A DNA stretch of 64,000 nt from Rikenellaceae bacterium. GTDB lineage: Bacteria; Bacteroidota; Bacteroidia; Bacteroidales; UBA932. The notes beneath the pieces were generated by a model. The model was not told the origin of the DNA. It saw only the letters and a program-made list of their open reading frames with translations, and did no database searches. Below, one piece after another: positions 40,873-49,651 of this stretch (positions within the stretch are counted from its first letter, which is position 1; each line of letters opens with the position of its first letter). The position numbers and the translations under genes were made by a program. The DNA is taken from contig DPKJ01000014.1 of the NCBI GenBank assembly GCA_003542575.1, positions 362,566 to 426,565 on the forward strand, given 5' to 3'.

Positions 40873-41967
40873 ATGAAGCGAAATTCAATAACCAAATTAC
40901 TAACCTCATCTATTTTATTAACCATTATGCTGTCAAGTTGCGTAACAACGAGAAAAAGTATCACCAAGACACCAGCCTCACATGAGTCTGATCTAAAAAA
41001 GATTATCTACTATGCCTCCCTTGCCGGGAATTCTCACAACACTCAACCATGGAAGGTTGAAGTCACTGAAAAGACGAATGAAATTCTTATAAAACCCGAT
41101 TTCTCAAGACATTTGAAGGTTGTTGACCCAACCTCACGTGGCCTTTACATCTCACTTGGAGCATTTGTAGAAAACCTCTGTCAGGCATCTGTCTTTTATG
41201 GTTATAGCCCTGTTACCGAAATTTGCAAAGACCATACTTCGGGCCACTTATTTGTAAATGTAAAGCTGCAAAAAAGCAATTCTTCCAAGGGCAATATCTC
41301 TTCAATTGAGAAAAGAATGACTCTGCGCATACCTTATAAAAACGCAGAAATCAAACCGGAACATATTGATGCTTTGCTTGATGGGACAGATAACTGCGTA
41401 AGTTATATTTCACCCTCAATGCCACAATTTAATTATATTAGCCAGAAGACACTTGAATCATACTCGCAGCAGTCCAACAGGGATGATGCAAAAAAAGAGC
41501 TTGCAGAGTGGATTCGTTTTTCAAACAAACTTGTTAAGGAGAACAAAGATGGTTTGACAACTGCAGGAATGGGCATAACAGGTTTCGCCGGAGTTATGGT
41601 TAGCCAAATGTTTAAGCCGGAGGATTCAATGAAAGATTCTTTCGTAAACAAGGGAATTGACAATGTTCGTAAACAGGTTCAAAACTGTGGAGGTTGGCTT
41701 CTGATAACCCAAGACCAGGATTCTCCGGAAAATTGGATTAAAACAGGCAGGATATACCAAAGAATTAACCTCAGATGCCGCGACTTGATGATTGGAATGC
41801 ACCCCATGAACCAGATGATTGAGGAGGCAAGCTTTGAGGGTGATGCAAACAGATATCTGATTTCAAACGGGAAAATTCAATTTATTGCACGAATAGGTTA
41901 TGTAGATAAATATCCCGAACCGGTAAGTGTAAGGCGTGAATTGAAAGATTTTGTCTTAGCAAAATAG
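40873..41967 (+). CDS. Acg-type nitroreductase-family lipoprotein
   Basis: About 364 residues from the ATG at 40873; this gives a lipoprotein signal (LLTIMLSSCVTT-type, Cys near residue 23), whereas the longer frame from 40834 overlaps the promoter box. The body is an FMN-binding nitroreductase-like fold of the Acg family: LAGNSHNTQPWKVEV (the S-x-x-N-x-QPW motif), PTSRGLYISLGAFVENL, and MHPMNQMIEEASF. Acg proteins are double-length nitroreductase-like proteins, and some sequester flavin rather than catalyse. A lipid-anchored Acg would act outside the inner membrane, which is unusual. Followed by a strong terminator. Confidence 0.82.
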   Translation: MKRNSITKLLTSSILLTIMLSSCVTTRKSITKTPASHESDLKKIIYYASLAGNSHNTQPWKVEVTEKTNEILIKPDFSRHLKVVDPTSRGLYISLGAFVENLCQASVFYGYSPVTEICKDHTSGHLFVNVKLQKSNSSKGNISSIEKRMTLRIPYKNAEIKPEHIDALLDGTDNCVSYISPSMPQFNYISQKTLESYSQQSNRDDAKKELAEWIRFSNKLVKENKDGLTTAGMGITGFAGVMVSQMFKPEDSMKDSFVNKGIDNVRKQVQNCGGWLLITQDQDSPENWIKTGRIYQRINLRCRDLMIGMHPMNQMIEEASFEGDANRYLISNGKIQFIARIGYVDKYPEPVSVRRELKDFVLAK

Positions 41968-41998
41968 GCAGAAACAACAAAAATGAATCGCTATTATT

Positions 41999-42028
41999 AA
42001 AACCCTCCGAAATTTCGGAGGGTTTTTT
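41999..42028 (+). terminator. strong bidirectional-type intrinsic terminator
   Basis: Perfect palindrome AACCCTCCGAAA / TTTCGGAGGGTT followed by a T-run, with matching A-run on the left, 30 bp after the nitroreductase stop. Confidence 0.9.
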
Positions 42029-42087
42029 GCTAATCCTTGTAGCGAAAACCGTTACTTAATCGTATAGACTTGTAAACAGTTTTTATT

Positions 42088-42564
42088 ATGAAAAACCGAG
42101 TTACAAAAACGATAAGATTCAGGGTCACTCCTAAATTACTGGTAGTGATTTTTGTCATTGGATTATTTGGTATTGTTGCGTTAAGCTGCACTAAGCAGGC
42201 AGCTCCGCCGGTGGAGGATCAGGAGGGAGTGGCAGTTTTAAGCTACACCCGGTTTCTGGAAGAGGGCTCTTCCCATTTTACACTCAATAAAGCTGCCATT
42301 GTAGGAGATAACCTCGAAATTGAAATCTCGGGAAGTGGTTGCAGTGGTGTGACATGGAAGGTTGGTCTGGTCGATTCAGAGATAATAGCAAAATCTTTAC
42401 CCATTCAGAGATATATGAGGGTGACCTTTGAGAACAAGGAGCTCTGCCTTGCGTATTTCACTAAGAAATATTCATTTGACCTTAAGCCCATAAGAGTTCA
42501 AGGTTACAATAAAATTCACATCAATCTGAATAACTGGGATTCACCACTGGTTTACACTTACTAA
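42088..42564 (+). CDS. hypothetical lipoprotein
   Basis: A 158-residue protein with a long N-terminus: basic region then helix (LLVVIFVIGLFGIVALSC) and a lipobox ending ALSCTK. The mature part has two or three cysteines (SGSGCSGVTWKVG, ELCLAYF) and a strand-rich composition, with no family recognised. It is the first of three small lipoprotein genes on this strand. The body appears complete. Confidence 0.65.
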   Translation: MKNRVTKTIRFRVTPKLLVVIFVIGLFGIVALSCTKQAAPPVEDQEGVAVLSYTRFLEEGSSHFTLNKAAIVGDNLEIEISGSGCSGVTWKVGLVDSEIIAKSLPIQRYMRVTFENKELCLAYFTKKYSFDLKPIRVQGYNKIHINLNNWDSPLVYTY

Positions 42565-42621
42565 TAATCTACTCACACAAATTATTTTCTCTTGCTAAAA
42601 TTCACAATATTAATATTCTAT

Positions 42622-43083
42622 ATGAAAAGTACCTTTAATAAGCTAAAATTTTTAAAACCGGCGCTAATTGTCGCCAGCATAGCTTTAATCTCATTAACAA
42701 CACAAAGCTGTTCAAAAAACTTTGATAATGATTTTACAGATGGTTTCAGGTTAGAGCACCGATACTATGTAGACCAGAACCTCTCATTTCAGATAGACAG
42801 CATTAGGGATTACAGATGTCCTGCTGATATGTTTTGTATTTGGCAGGGTGATGTAGACCTTTTCTTTAAAATCTGGTACCAAAGACAAAGGATCGATACA
42901 ATGGTGCATATGTATTTGCACAACGAGAATCCCTTTGTTATAGGAGGTCATAAATGGAAAATTACTGAAGTTAGTCCATATCCTGGCACATGGGAGTGTG
43001 GGAGCACGCAAACTACCTCTGAAAGGTCGCGTACAACAAGGGTAAAAATAGAAATAGACAGATACATACAAATTAGTTATTAA
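42622..43083 (+). CDS. hypothetical lipoprotein with RCPADMFCIWQGD motif
   Basis: About 153 residues from the ATG at 42622 (the frame opens 10 codons earlier at a TTG). Signal helix then TTQSCSKN lipobox. The mature domain has DSRI-like IRDYRCPADMFCIWQGDV, a Cys pair pattern found in many small Bacteroidota lipoproteins, and a late EVSPYPGTWECGSTQ. No function known. Follows another small lipoprotein gene by 57 bp and precedes an FKBP lipoprotein. Confidence 0.65.
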   Translation: MKSTFNKLKFLKPALIVASIALISLTTQSCSKNFDNDFTDGFRLEHRYYVDQNLSFQIDSIRDYRCPADMFCIWQGDVDLFFKIWYQRQRIDTMVHMYLHNENPFVIGGHKWKITEVSPYPGTWECGSTQTTSERSRTTRVKIEIDRYIQISY

Positions 43084-43125
43084 ACCATTAACCATTAAAT
43101 AAATTTTAATAATCAATAAATTACT

Positions 43126-44058
43126 ATGAAAATGAAAGGAAGAAATTTATTATTAGCCGGTCTTGGGCTAATGTTATCAGTTGCTTCATGTAACAAGCTT
43201 GAGTCGGATATTGAGAAGCAGATGAAAATTGATGACGAGAAAATATTAAATCACCTGACACAGAACGATATCCAGGCTCAGAAACATAATCTGGGTTTTT
43301 ATTATAAAGTATTGGAGGCTAACTCTACAGGAGAGCAACTCAATAAAAATGATGTTGTCAAATTCTTATACTCGATTTCGCTCCTTGACGGAACCCTTAT
43401 AGAGTCAAACTTCACAGAGGGTACTCCTGCTCTTTTTAAACTTAACTCATTTACTATGATACCAGAAGGTCTGGATTATGGAATTAAACTGATGAAAACA
43501 GGAGAAAAGTACCGCTTCTTTATGCCATCGTACATTGCATTCGGCAACTATGTTAGCGACCATTTTGCACCAAGAAGCAATTTCATAATAGACGTTGAGG
43601 TTCTTGACAAAATGAGTGAGACGGAGGTTTTCAATATTCAAAAGGACTCAATAATTGCATACATGGACGCAAACTATCCCGGGTATCTGATGACAGAATC
43701 AGGACTTTGTTTTGTTGACAGTATAAGTGGTACAGGAAACAGCCCGCAACACGGGGAGATGATAACTATTGATTTCAAGAGAAAATACCTCGATAACAGT
43801 TTAATAAAAACAGTACAGGAGGCCTCTTTCCCTTTGAATAATATATATGCAGTTCCAGGCTTGGAAGAGGGTCTCAAATTGATGAAATCCGGAGGATCTG
43901 CAATTCTTGTTATGCCTTCGTCAATTGCATTCAAACAGAGCGTATGCGTTATTCCTCGTAAAGTTAGACAAGAGCTTGTAAGGGATAAGATAATAATAGA
44001 AGAGGTTTTGCCTTACTCAATATTAAAATATGTTGTTAAACTAAAAGCAGTAAACTAA
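43126..44058 (+). CDS. FKBP-type peptidyl-prolyl isomerase lipoprotein (two domains)
   Basis: A 310-residue lipoprotein (MLSVASCNK, Cys23). Residues about 50-165 are an FKBP domain (NDVVKFLYSISLLDGTLIESN, PEGLDYGIKLMKTGEKYRFFMPSYIAFG); residues about 180-305 repeat the same fold (GLCFVDSISGTGNSPQHGEMITIDF, PGLEEGLKLMKSGGSAILVMPSSIAF). The second lacks the YG and the aromatic residues of the active cleft seen in the first, so it may be a chaperone-like or structural domain. Periplasmic or surface folding factor; double FKBP lipoproteins are common in Bacteroidota. Confidence 0.85.
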   Translation: MKMKGRNLLLAGLGLMLSVASCNKLESDIEKQMKIDDEKILNHLTQNDIQAQKHNLGFYYKVLEANSTGEQLNKNDVVKFLYSISLLDGTLIESNFTEGTPALFKLNSFTMIPEGLDYGIKLMKTGEKYRFFMPSYIAFGNYVSDHFAPRSNFIIDVEVLDKMSETEVFNIQKDSIIAYMDANYPGYLMTESGLCFVDSISGTGNSPQHGEMITIDFKRKYLDNSLIKTVQEASFPLNNIYAVPGLEEGLKLMKSGGSAILVMPSSIAFKQSVCVIPRKVRQELVRDKIIIEEVLPYSILKYVVKLKAVN

Positions 44059-44097
44059 ATTTACACCGAACAGTATTAATCGGCTAAATTAAATTGT

Positions 44098-44661
44098 GTG
44101 GCAGAGAGCAACTACGAAAACCCGGCACCCACAATAGAGGGCTGCATACGAAAAGAGTCAAAGGCACAGGAGACGCTCTACAAAGCGTACTTCGGTTATG
44201 CCTTAAGTGTGGCTCTTTTGTACAGCAACAGCAGGGATGAGGCGGTTGAAACTGTGGACGACAGCTTTATGAAGGTTTTTTCGGAGATCGCAAGGTTCAA
44301 TCCTGCTCAATCTTTTAAAGGGTGGTTGAGAAAGATTGTGATAAACACGGCAATTGACAGGATAAGAAGGAACAGCAGAAACAGGCTGTTACAGGAGGAG
44401 CTGCCGGATTGGATACCAAACGATACTCCGGGAGTGGAGAGCAGTCTGTCGGCGGGTGAAATAGCAGCAATGCTGGGCAATCTGCCACACATTCATAAAA
44501 CAGTGTTTTGCCTTTTTGATATTGAGGGTTACAGCCACGAAGAGATTTCAAAAAAGCTAAAGATACCCGAAAGTACATCCAGAGTCTATTTAACAAGAGC
44601 GAGAAAAAGGATGAGAGAGCTTTACGAATATAATTTTAACCACAAACCGGGCAGGTCATGA
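44098..44661 (+). CDS. ECF-type RNA polymerase sigma factor
   Basis: A 187-residue sigma-70 family ECF factor with a GTG start at 44098. Region 2 contains QETLYKAYFGYALSVALLYSNSRDEAVETVDDSFMKVF and FKGWLRKIVINTAIDRIRR; region 4 contains LPHIHKTVFCLFDIEGYSHEEISKKLKIPEST. Its stop overlaps the ATG of the next gene (ATGA), which encodes a protein with an anti-sigma-like N-terminus, so the two form a signalling pair. Confidence 0.92.
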   Translation: MAESNYENPAPTIEGCIRKESKAQETLYKAYFGYALSVALLYSNSRDEAVETVDDSFMKVFSEIARFNPAQSFKGWLRKIVINTAIDRIRRNSRNRLLQEELPDWIPNDTPGVESSLSAGEIAAMLGNLPHIHKTVFCLFDIEGYSHEEISKKLKIPESTSRVYLTRARKRMRELYEYNFNHKPGRS

Positions 44662-45896
44662 AAGATAAAAGGGATATCGGCGAGATAATAAAGAGCTCCC
44701 TTTCTGAACAGGAAGAGGGGTATATCGAAGGTAGCTGGGAGAGGTTCAGTTTGAAACAAAGGCGCAGAAGGTTCCTACTGTTGAGGAACATCTCTACAGG
44801 AGTTGCTGCTGCAGTGGTACTTGCCCTGGTTATATTTGGAGCCCAAAATGACCAAACTTCACAAAAGATTGAAGAGGTATCGGCAATTGTAACTACGCCG
44901 GATACAGGAAAAGAGATCAATACTTCCGAAAACTCAGATAATATTAAAAGAGGAGATGAAGCCGGGAAAAGTAAAAACCAAATTAAAATTGTAAAAAAAA
45001 CCCCTTCAGAAGCAATTAGAGGAAAGAGATTGATAGCAAAGAGCGAAATAACTGAGACCAAAGAGGAGATAGTTAAAGAGTCTGAGAGGGAAACAGAGGT
45101 AAAAAAACTGACTGCTTTAAAGGAACAAGTTGACAGTGCTGAAATTCAAGAGCCTGAGAAGAAACAACTGCCGCCCACAACACCTCCAAAACCAACAGAG
45201 GAGTCCAAAAAACAGATTCCTGTGACAATGTCTTCAAGAACTGCCTTTGCTTTAATAGAGAACGAGAGGCTTGAACGGAAGGTGAGATTTGGCATAAATG
45301 TGGCACCTGGGATGAGCTCAGCAACGGATGGGTCGGCATTAAATATTGGTGGAGGGGTAAATCTTGATATTACAATTGCAAAGAACTTAGATATCTCTAC
45401 AGGTGTACAGGTTGAATATCGTGATATTGAGACAGCAACCGGAAACGGAACAGGAGTCTCGGCTGTTCAGCAAACCTCATATAATATGACAAACCTGGAT
45501 ATTCCCCTCAATATTACCTGGAAATTTAAAACCAACAGAACAGAGAGTTACTATGTCTCAGGGGGCTTCTCATCTCTGGCATATCTGGGTGAAAGCTACA
45601 GCACAACCTCATACAATCAAATGTTGCAGTCAAGCATTGTTTATGATGCAAGTGGCACAGAGAATACCGTTTACAAGCTTGTAGATGTGCGTACCACAAC
45701 AGTGGAAAGAGCAGAGCCTTTTTCGTCCTTTGATGTAGCAGGAAGAATTAATCTGATGGTGGGATACAGCACGAGCATCTCTCCGAAACTTAACCTCCAT
45801 ATTGAACCCTATATTAAGATTCCTCTTACGGGAATGGGGTCAAAAGATATGAGATTTACAACAAGTGGAATAACCTGTAAGATTTCATTCAGATAA
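44658..45896 (+). CDS. anti-sigma-like membrane protein fused to an outer-membrane-type barrel
   Basis: A 412-residue protein. The N-terminus is cytosol-like (DIGEIIKSSLSEQEEGYIEGSWERF, about 1-50) followed by one helix (ISTGVAAAVVLALVIFG, about 55-72), a Lys/Glu-rich linker with Pro runs (about 80-195), and a C-terminal strand-rich domain (about 205-412) that looks like an OMP_b-brl beta-barrel (RFGINVAPGMSSATDG, NLDISTGVQVEYRD, SSFDVAGRINLMVGYS). This layout is recurrent behind ECF sigma genes in Bacteroidota; the linker could span the periplasm so that one protein bridges both membranes. That bridge is inference. Confidence 0.75.
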   Translation: MKDKRDIGEIIKSSLSEQEEGYIEGSWERFSLKQRRRRFLLLRNISTGVAAAVVLALVIFGAQNDQTSQKIEEVSAIVTTPDTGKEINTSENSDNIKRGDEAGKSKNQIKIVKKTPSEAIRGKRLIAKSEITETKEEIVKESERETEVKKLTALKEQVDSAEIQEPEKKQLPPTTPPKPTEESKKQIPVTMSSRTAFALIENERLERKVRFGINVAPGMSSATDGSALNIGGGVNLDITIAKNLDISTGVQVEYRDIETATGNGTGVSAVQQTSYNMTNLDIPLNITWKFKTNRTESYYVSGGFSSLAYLGESYSTTSYNQMLQSSIVYDASGTENTVYKLVDVRTTTVERAEPFSSFDVAGRINLMVGYSTSISPKLNLHIEPYIKIPLTGMGSKDMRFTTSGITCKISFR

Positions 45897-45910
45897 TCGG
45901 CTTTATTTTG

Positions 45911-45918
45911 TAAATTTG
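45911..45918 (+). promoter_or_regulatory. -7 promoter box TAAATTTG
   Basis: TAnnTTTG match 65 bp before the ATG at 45983; the transcript would begin within the hairpin described at 45920-45965. Confidence 0.5.
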
Positions 45919-45919
45919 A

Positions 45920-45965
45920 GAGGATTCCTGCCGGTTCATTAAAATTGAACAAAGCAGGAGTCCTC
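45920..45965 (+). promoter_or_regulatory. hairpin in the leader of the 45983 gene
   Basis: GAGGATTCCTGC (45920-45931) faces GCAGGAGTCCTC (45954-45965) with one internal 2-nt mismatch; inner GTTCATT / ATTGAAC adds a second stem. No U-tract follows, so this is more a structured 5' leader or transcript end than a standard terminator. Confidence 0.5.
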
Positions 45966-45982
45966 TAATACTTATTTGCCGT

Positions 45983-46861
45983 ATGAAAAAGCTTCTCATT
46001 CTATTGCTCCCGGCAATTTTACTAATAACCTCCTGTCAGTTTGAAAAGAGTTACAAATACATTTTCGGGCAGGATCAGCCGGTTGAGATAAAGGCAAAGA
46101 GCGACAGTGCCGCCTTTGTAACTGCCTACGAGATGTTCTGCAATTCCCTCAAGTCATCGGGAATACTAAAGCAGACATTGGAAGACTACAATGCTCCTCC
46201 CAAACGATTTTTTATGTATAATTCAAAAGGTGAGGATATTACTTTTACCGCAAACGTGCCGGAAAGAGAGAGCGTAGAGAGTGCAATTGAAGAGAGGGTA
46301 TTTTCTCAGGTAAGTTCTCCCATAGACAAACGTAATATACTGGAAAACCTTGCAGCTTTTAAGATATTGGCAAAAATTGATCAGCCAAAGATTGACTCAC
46401 TCATGCCATACTTTACCGTTCACAAAGATGAATTTGACCCTAAACGCCCGGTCTCATACAGACCAAAGGCGGCGCCATATAACACAAATTCAAACCATAT
46501 CTACTGCTATTTTCACGTTAAAAAAGGTATTCCCGGAGCCATTAGATTCAGGGCTCAATATCACGACGATACCTGGCTCTTCTTCACAACCGTTCAGTTT
46601 TCAATTAATGGAGATGCCTTTGAACTTGTGCCGGGTTATACAGAACGTCGTCTTGGCAGTGACGGAAAGATCTGGGAGTGGTTTGATATGGAGCTTAAGG
46701 AAAAACAAAAGGAGCTTATCTTTGCTCTTGCCAGCTCCCATACGGCAAAAGTAAAATTTGCAGGAAGGCACTACTCTGCTGTTCATAACATTCCACAAAC
46801 ACAGATAGATGACATCCGCCGGACCCTTGAATTATACTATGCCATGGGAGGCAGTTATTGA
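45983..46861 (+). CDS. hypothetical lipoprotein
   Basis: A 292-residue lipoprotein (LLITSCQFE, Cys18). The mature protein shows GQDQPVEIKAKSDSAAFVTAYEMFC, a helix-rich middle, and a strand-rich C-terminal half with YRPKAAPYNTNSNHIYCYFHV and FVELVPG-like FELVPGYTERRLGSDGKIWEW. No family recognised. It has its own promoter and is followed 30 bp later by an M48 peptidase lipoprotein gene; the pair may form one unit. Confidence 0.65.
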   Translation: MKKLLILLLPAILLITSCQFEKSYKYIFGQDQPVEIKAKSDSAAFVTAYEMFCNSLKSSGILKQTLEDYNAPPKRFFMYNSKGEDITFTANVPERESVESAIEERVFSQVSSPIDKRNILENLAAFKILAKIDQPKIDSLMPYFTVHKDEFDPKRPVSYRPKAAPYNTNSNHIYCYFHVKKGIPGAIRFRAQYHDDTWLFFTTVQFSINGDAFELVPGYTERRLGSDGKIWEWFDMELKEKQKELIFALASSHTAKVKFAGRHYSAVHNIPQTQIDDIRRTLELYYAMGGSY

Positions 46862-46891
46862 TTATTAAAACGAACTAATATATATACGATC

Positions 46892-47701
46892 ATGAAAAAA
46901 TTTAAATTAACAACCATTATAACAGTTATTATTGCTGCCTTACTGGTTGTTGCATGCGGAAAAGTTATGATAACAGGCAGAAATCAACTGCTGTTATATA
47001 GCCAGGGTGACATCACAGCACTTAGCGATCAGGCATATACAGAAATTATGAGTGAGTCAAAGATCTCTACAAACAGAGCACATAATGCCACAGTAAAAAA
47101 GGTGGGAGAAAATCTTACACGTGCAGTTGAAAGTTATCTTACAAAAAACGGCTGGCAGAAAGAGGCTGAAGGATTTGACTGGAAATTCGAAGTAGTTGAG
47201 AGCGATCAGATTAATGCATTTTGTCTTCCAAACGGAAATATTGTTTTCTATGAAGGAATCATGAAAATTACAAATACTCCCGATCTTGTTGCCGTTGTTA
47301 TGGGACATGAGATTGCCCATGCGCTTGCAAAACATGGAAATGAGCGTATGAGTCAGGAGGTTATGATGGGAATGGCCGGGCAGGCTATTTCGGCATTCAT
47401 TGGCACAGAGGACCAGAAAAAGCAAATGATATTTCAGGTTGCATTTGGTCTGGGCTCTCAGTTGGGAGTGCTGCTCCCATACTCAAGAAAACATGAATAT
47501 GAAGCTGATCGTCTGGGACTTATCATTATGGCAATGGCAGGATATGACATAAATGTTGCTCCCGGTTTTTGGGAGAAGATGAGTAGCGGTGCTGCTAATC
47601 AATCTGATTTCTTTAGCACTCACCCCTCTGACGAGAAACGTATTGCTGAGATTAAGAAAATACTCCCTGAGGCAGCAAAGTACAAGCCTGTCAAAAATTA
47701 A
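46892..47701 (+). CDS. M48-family zinc metallopeptidase lipoprotein
   Basis: A 269-residue lipoprotein (LLVVACGKV lipobox, Cys22) of the peptidase M48 family, close to BepA/LoiP in size. The zinc site HEIAHALAKHGNE (HExxH near residue 139) and the third ligand Glu in HEYEADRLGLIIM (near 200) are both present; FCLPNGNIVFYEGIM precedes the helix as usual. The role is probably quality control of outer-membrane or periplasmic proteins. The stop at 47701 is followed by the aspS promoter. Confidence 0.93.
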   Translation: MKKFKLTTIITVIIAALLVVACGKVMITGRNQLLLYSQGDITALSDQAYTEIMSESKISTNRAHNATVKKVGENLTRAVESYLTKNGWQKEAEGFDWKFEVVESDQINAFCLPNGNIVFYEGIMKITNTPDLVAVVMGHEIAHALAKHGNERMSQEVMMGMAGQAISAFIGTEDQKKQMIFQVAFGLGSQLGVLLPYSRKHEYEADRLGLIIMAMAGYDINVAPGFWEKMSSGAANQSDFFSTHPSDEKRIAEIKKILPEAAKYKPVKN

Positions 47702-47726
47702 CAAATACCCCTTTCTGATTTATTCT

Positions 47727-47734
47727 TATATTTG
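47727..47734 (+). promoter_or_regulatory. -7 promoter box TATATTTG of aspS
   Basis: TAnnTTTG match 36 bp before the aspS ATG at 47770; a TTG start at 47743 would lie at the very transcription start and is not used. Confidence 0.6.
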
Positions 47735-47769
47735 CACCTCATTTGAATAAAGAAAAAAAGAGATATATC

Positions 47770-49536
47770 ATGTACAGAACACACACTTGCGGGGAGCTGC
47801 GCTTAAATAATGCCGGAGAGAAGGTTACTCTTGCCGGCTGGGTTCAAAAAATCCGTAAAATGGGAGGAATGAGTTTCATTGACCTTAGAGACCGTTATGG
47901 AATTACCCAGCTTGTTGTTGACGAGAGTGCAAGTCCGGATCTGAACGTTACAGCCGAAAAGCTTGGTCGTGAGTTTGTTATCCAGGCAACCGGAATTGTA
48001 GCTGAGAGAACAAGCAAAAACAGCAAGATTCCAACAGGTGATGTTGAAATAAAACTAACAGATATTATCCTCCTTAATGCATCTCAGACACCTCCCTTTA
48101 CAATAGAAGATGAGACAGACGGGGGCGAGGAGATACGCGCAAAATATCGCTATCTCGACCTGAGAAGAGCTCCCCTTAAAAAGGCACTGGAACTCAGGCA
48201 CAAAATGGCTCAGGAGACAAGAAAGTATCTTGACGGAATAGGCTTTATTGAGGTAGAGACTCCTGTTCTTATTAAATCTACACCTGAGGGTGCAAGGGAT
48301 TTTGTTGTTCCTTCAAGAATGAATCCGGGCGAATTTTATGCTCTGCCTCAAAGTCCGCAAACATTCAAACAGCTTTTGATGATTGCCGGCTATGATAAAT
48401 ATTTTCAGATTGTTCGCTGCTTCCGTGACGAAGACTTACGTGCCGACCGTCAGCCGGAATTTACACAGATTGACTGCGAAATGTCATTTGTTGAGAGGGA
48501 AGATGTGCTCAATACTTTTGAGGGGATGATTAAGGCTCTCTTCAAAAATGTTCTGCATCTTGAAATGAACGAACAGTTTCCAAGAATCTCCTATGCCGAC
48601 GCCATGAAGTATTATGGCTCAGACAAACCGGATATAAGATTTGGGATGAAGATTGCAGAGATTAAACACCTGACAGGAGGGAAAGAATTTGCGGTATTTG
48701 ACAGTGCAGAGTACGTTGGAGCAATTTGTGTAGAAGGTGCTGCATCCTATACAAGAAAGCAGATTGACGAGATAACAGAGTGGGTAAAAAGACCACAGGT
48801 TGGAGCAAAAGGGCTTGTTTATATAAGACTCTCCGAAGATGGGATTAAGTCGTCAGTTGATAAGTTTTATACACCGGAAGATCTTACTGCCATTGCAAAT
48901 GAGCTTGGGGCTAAAAACGGAGACCTTATTCTCATTCTGGCCGGTGACAAGAAAAAAACACAGGATGCTATGGGAACACTCCGTATTGAGATGGGTAACC
49001 GTCTTGGACTAAGAAAGAGTGACCACTATGCACCACTTTGGGTTTATGATTTTCCACTTTTGGAGTGGGACGAAGAGACTCAAAGGTTTTACGCGATGCA
49101 CCACCCATTTACCTCTCCTAAACCGGAGGATATGGATAAGTTCTATAGCAGTAACAAAGAGGATATTGCCAAGGTATGTGCCAACGCCTATGACTTTGTA
49201 CTCAACGGTACAGAGATTGGCGGAGGCTCTATCAGAATACATGACTCAGCCGTTCAGAAGAGGATGTTTGAAGTGCTTGGCTTCAGTTCAGACGAGGCAG
49301 ATTACAAATTTGGCTTTATTATTAACGCATTTAAGTTTGGAGCGCCTCCTCACGGTGGAATTGCATTCGGTTTTGACCGCTTTTGCGCCCTTTTTGGCGG
49401 ACAGGAGACAATCAGGGACTACATCGCCTTCCCTAAAAACAATGCGGGTCGCGACGTAATGCTTGATGCCCCTTCGGCAATTGATGCAACCCAAATGGAC
49501 GAGCTATTTTTAAAGAGTACGGTTAAGAAGTCTTAG
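47770..49536 (+). CDS. aspS: aspartate--tRNA ligase
   Basis: 588 residues of a bacterial-type AspRS: an N-terminal OB-fold anticodon-binding domain (residues 1-110; HTCGELRLNNAGEKVTLAGWV), class II motif 1 near 140-180 (GFIEVETPVLIKSTPEGARDF), motif 2 (FQIVRCFRDEDLRADRQPEFTQ, shown in part), the bacterial GAD insertion (about 290-400), and motif 3 (GIAFGFDRFCAL) near the end. Start at 47770 gives MYRTHTCGEL as in the family. With the bacterial-type insertion it should charge tRNA-Asp only or both Asp and Asn tRNAs; this cannot be settled here. Confidence 0.97.
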   Translation: MYRTHTCGELRLNNAGEKVTLAGWVQKIRKMGGMSFIDLRDRYGITQLVVDESASPDLNVTAEKLGREFVIQATGIVAERTSKNSKIPTGDVEIKLTDIILLNASQTPPFTIEDETDGGEEIRAKYRYLDLRRAPLKKALELRHKMAQETRKYLDGIGFIEVETPVLIKSTPEGARDFVVPSRMNPGEFYALPQSPQTFKQLLMIAGYDKYFQIVRCFRDEDLRADRQPEFTQIDCEMSFVEREDVLNTFEGMIKALFKNVLHLEMNEQFPRISYADAMKYYGSDKPDIRFGMKIAEIKHLTGGKEFAVFDSAEYVGAICVEGAASYTRKQIDEITEWVKRPQVGAKGLVYIRLSEDGIKSSVDKFYTPEDLTAIANELGAKNGDLILILAGDKKKTQDAMGTLRIEMGNRLGLRKSDHYAPLWVYDFPLLEWDEETQRFYAMHHPFTSPKPEDMDKFYSSNKEDIAKVCANAYDFVLNGTEIGGGSIRIHDSAVQKRMFEVLGFSSDEADYKFGFIINAFKFGAPPHGGIAFGFDRFCALFGGQETIRDYIAFPKNNAGRDVMLDAPSAIDATQMDELFLKSTVKKS

Positions 49537-49651
49537 TGACAAACTGACTTAATGAAATAGTATAATACCTTAATAATCTAATTGTATTAAGTGTGGCTTA
49601 ATAATCAGTTCTTTAAATCGTTTTAAGAAACATTATAAAAAACATAATTAA

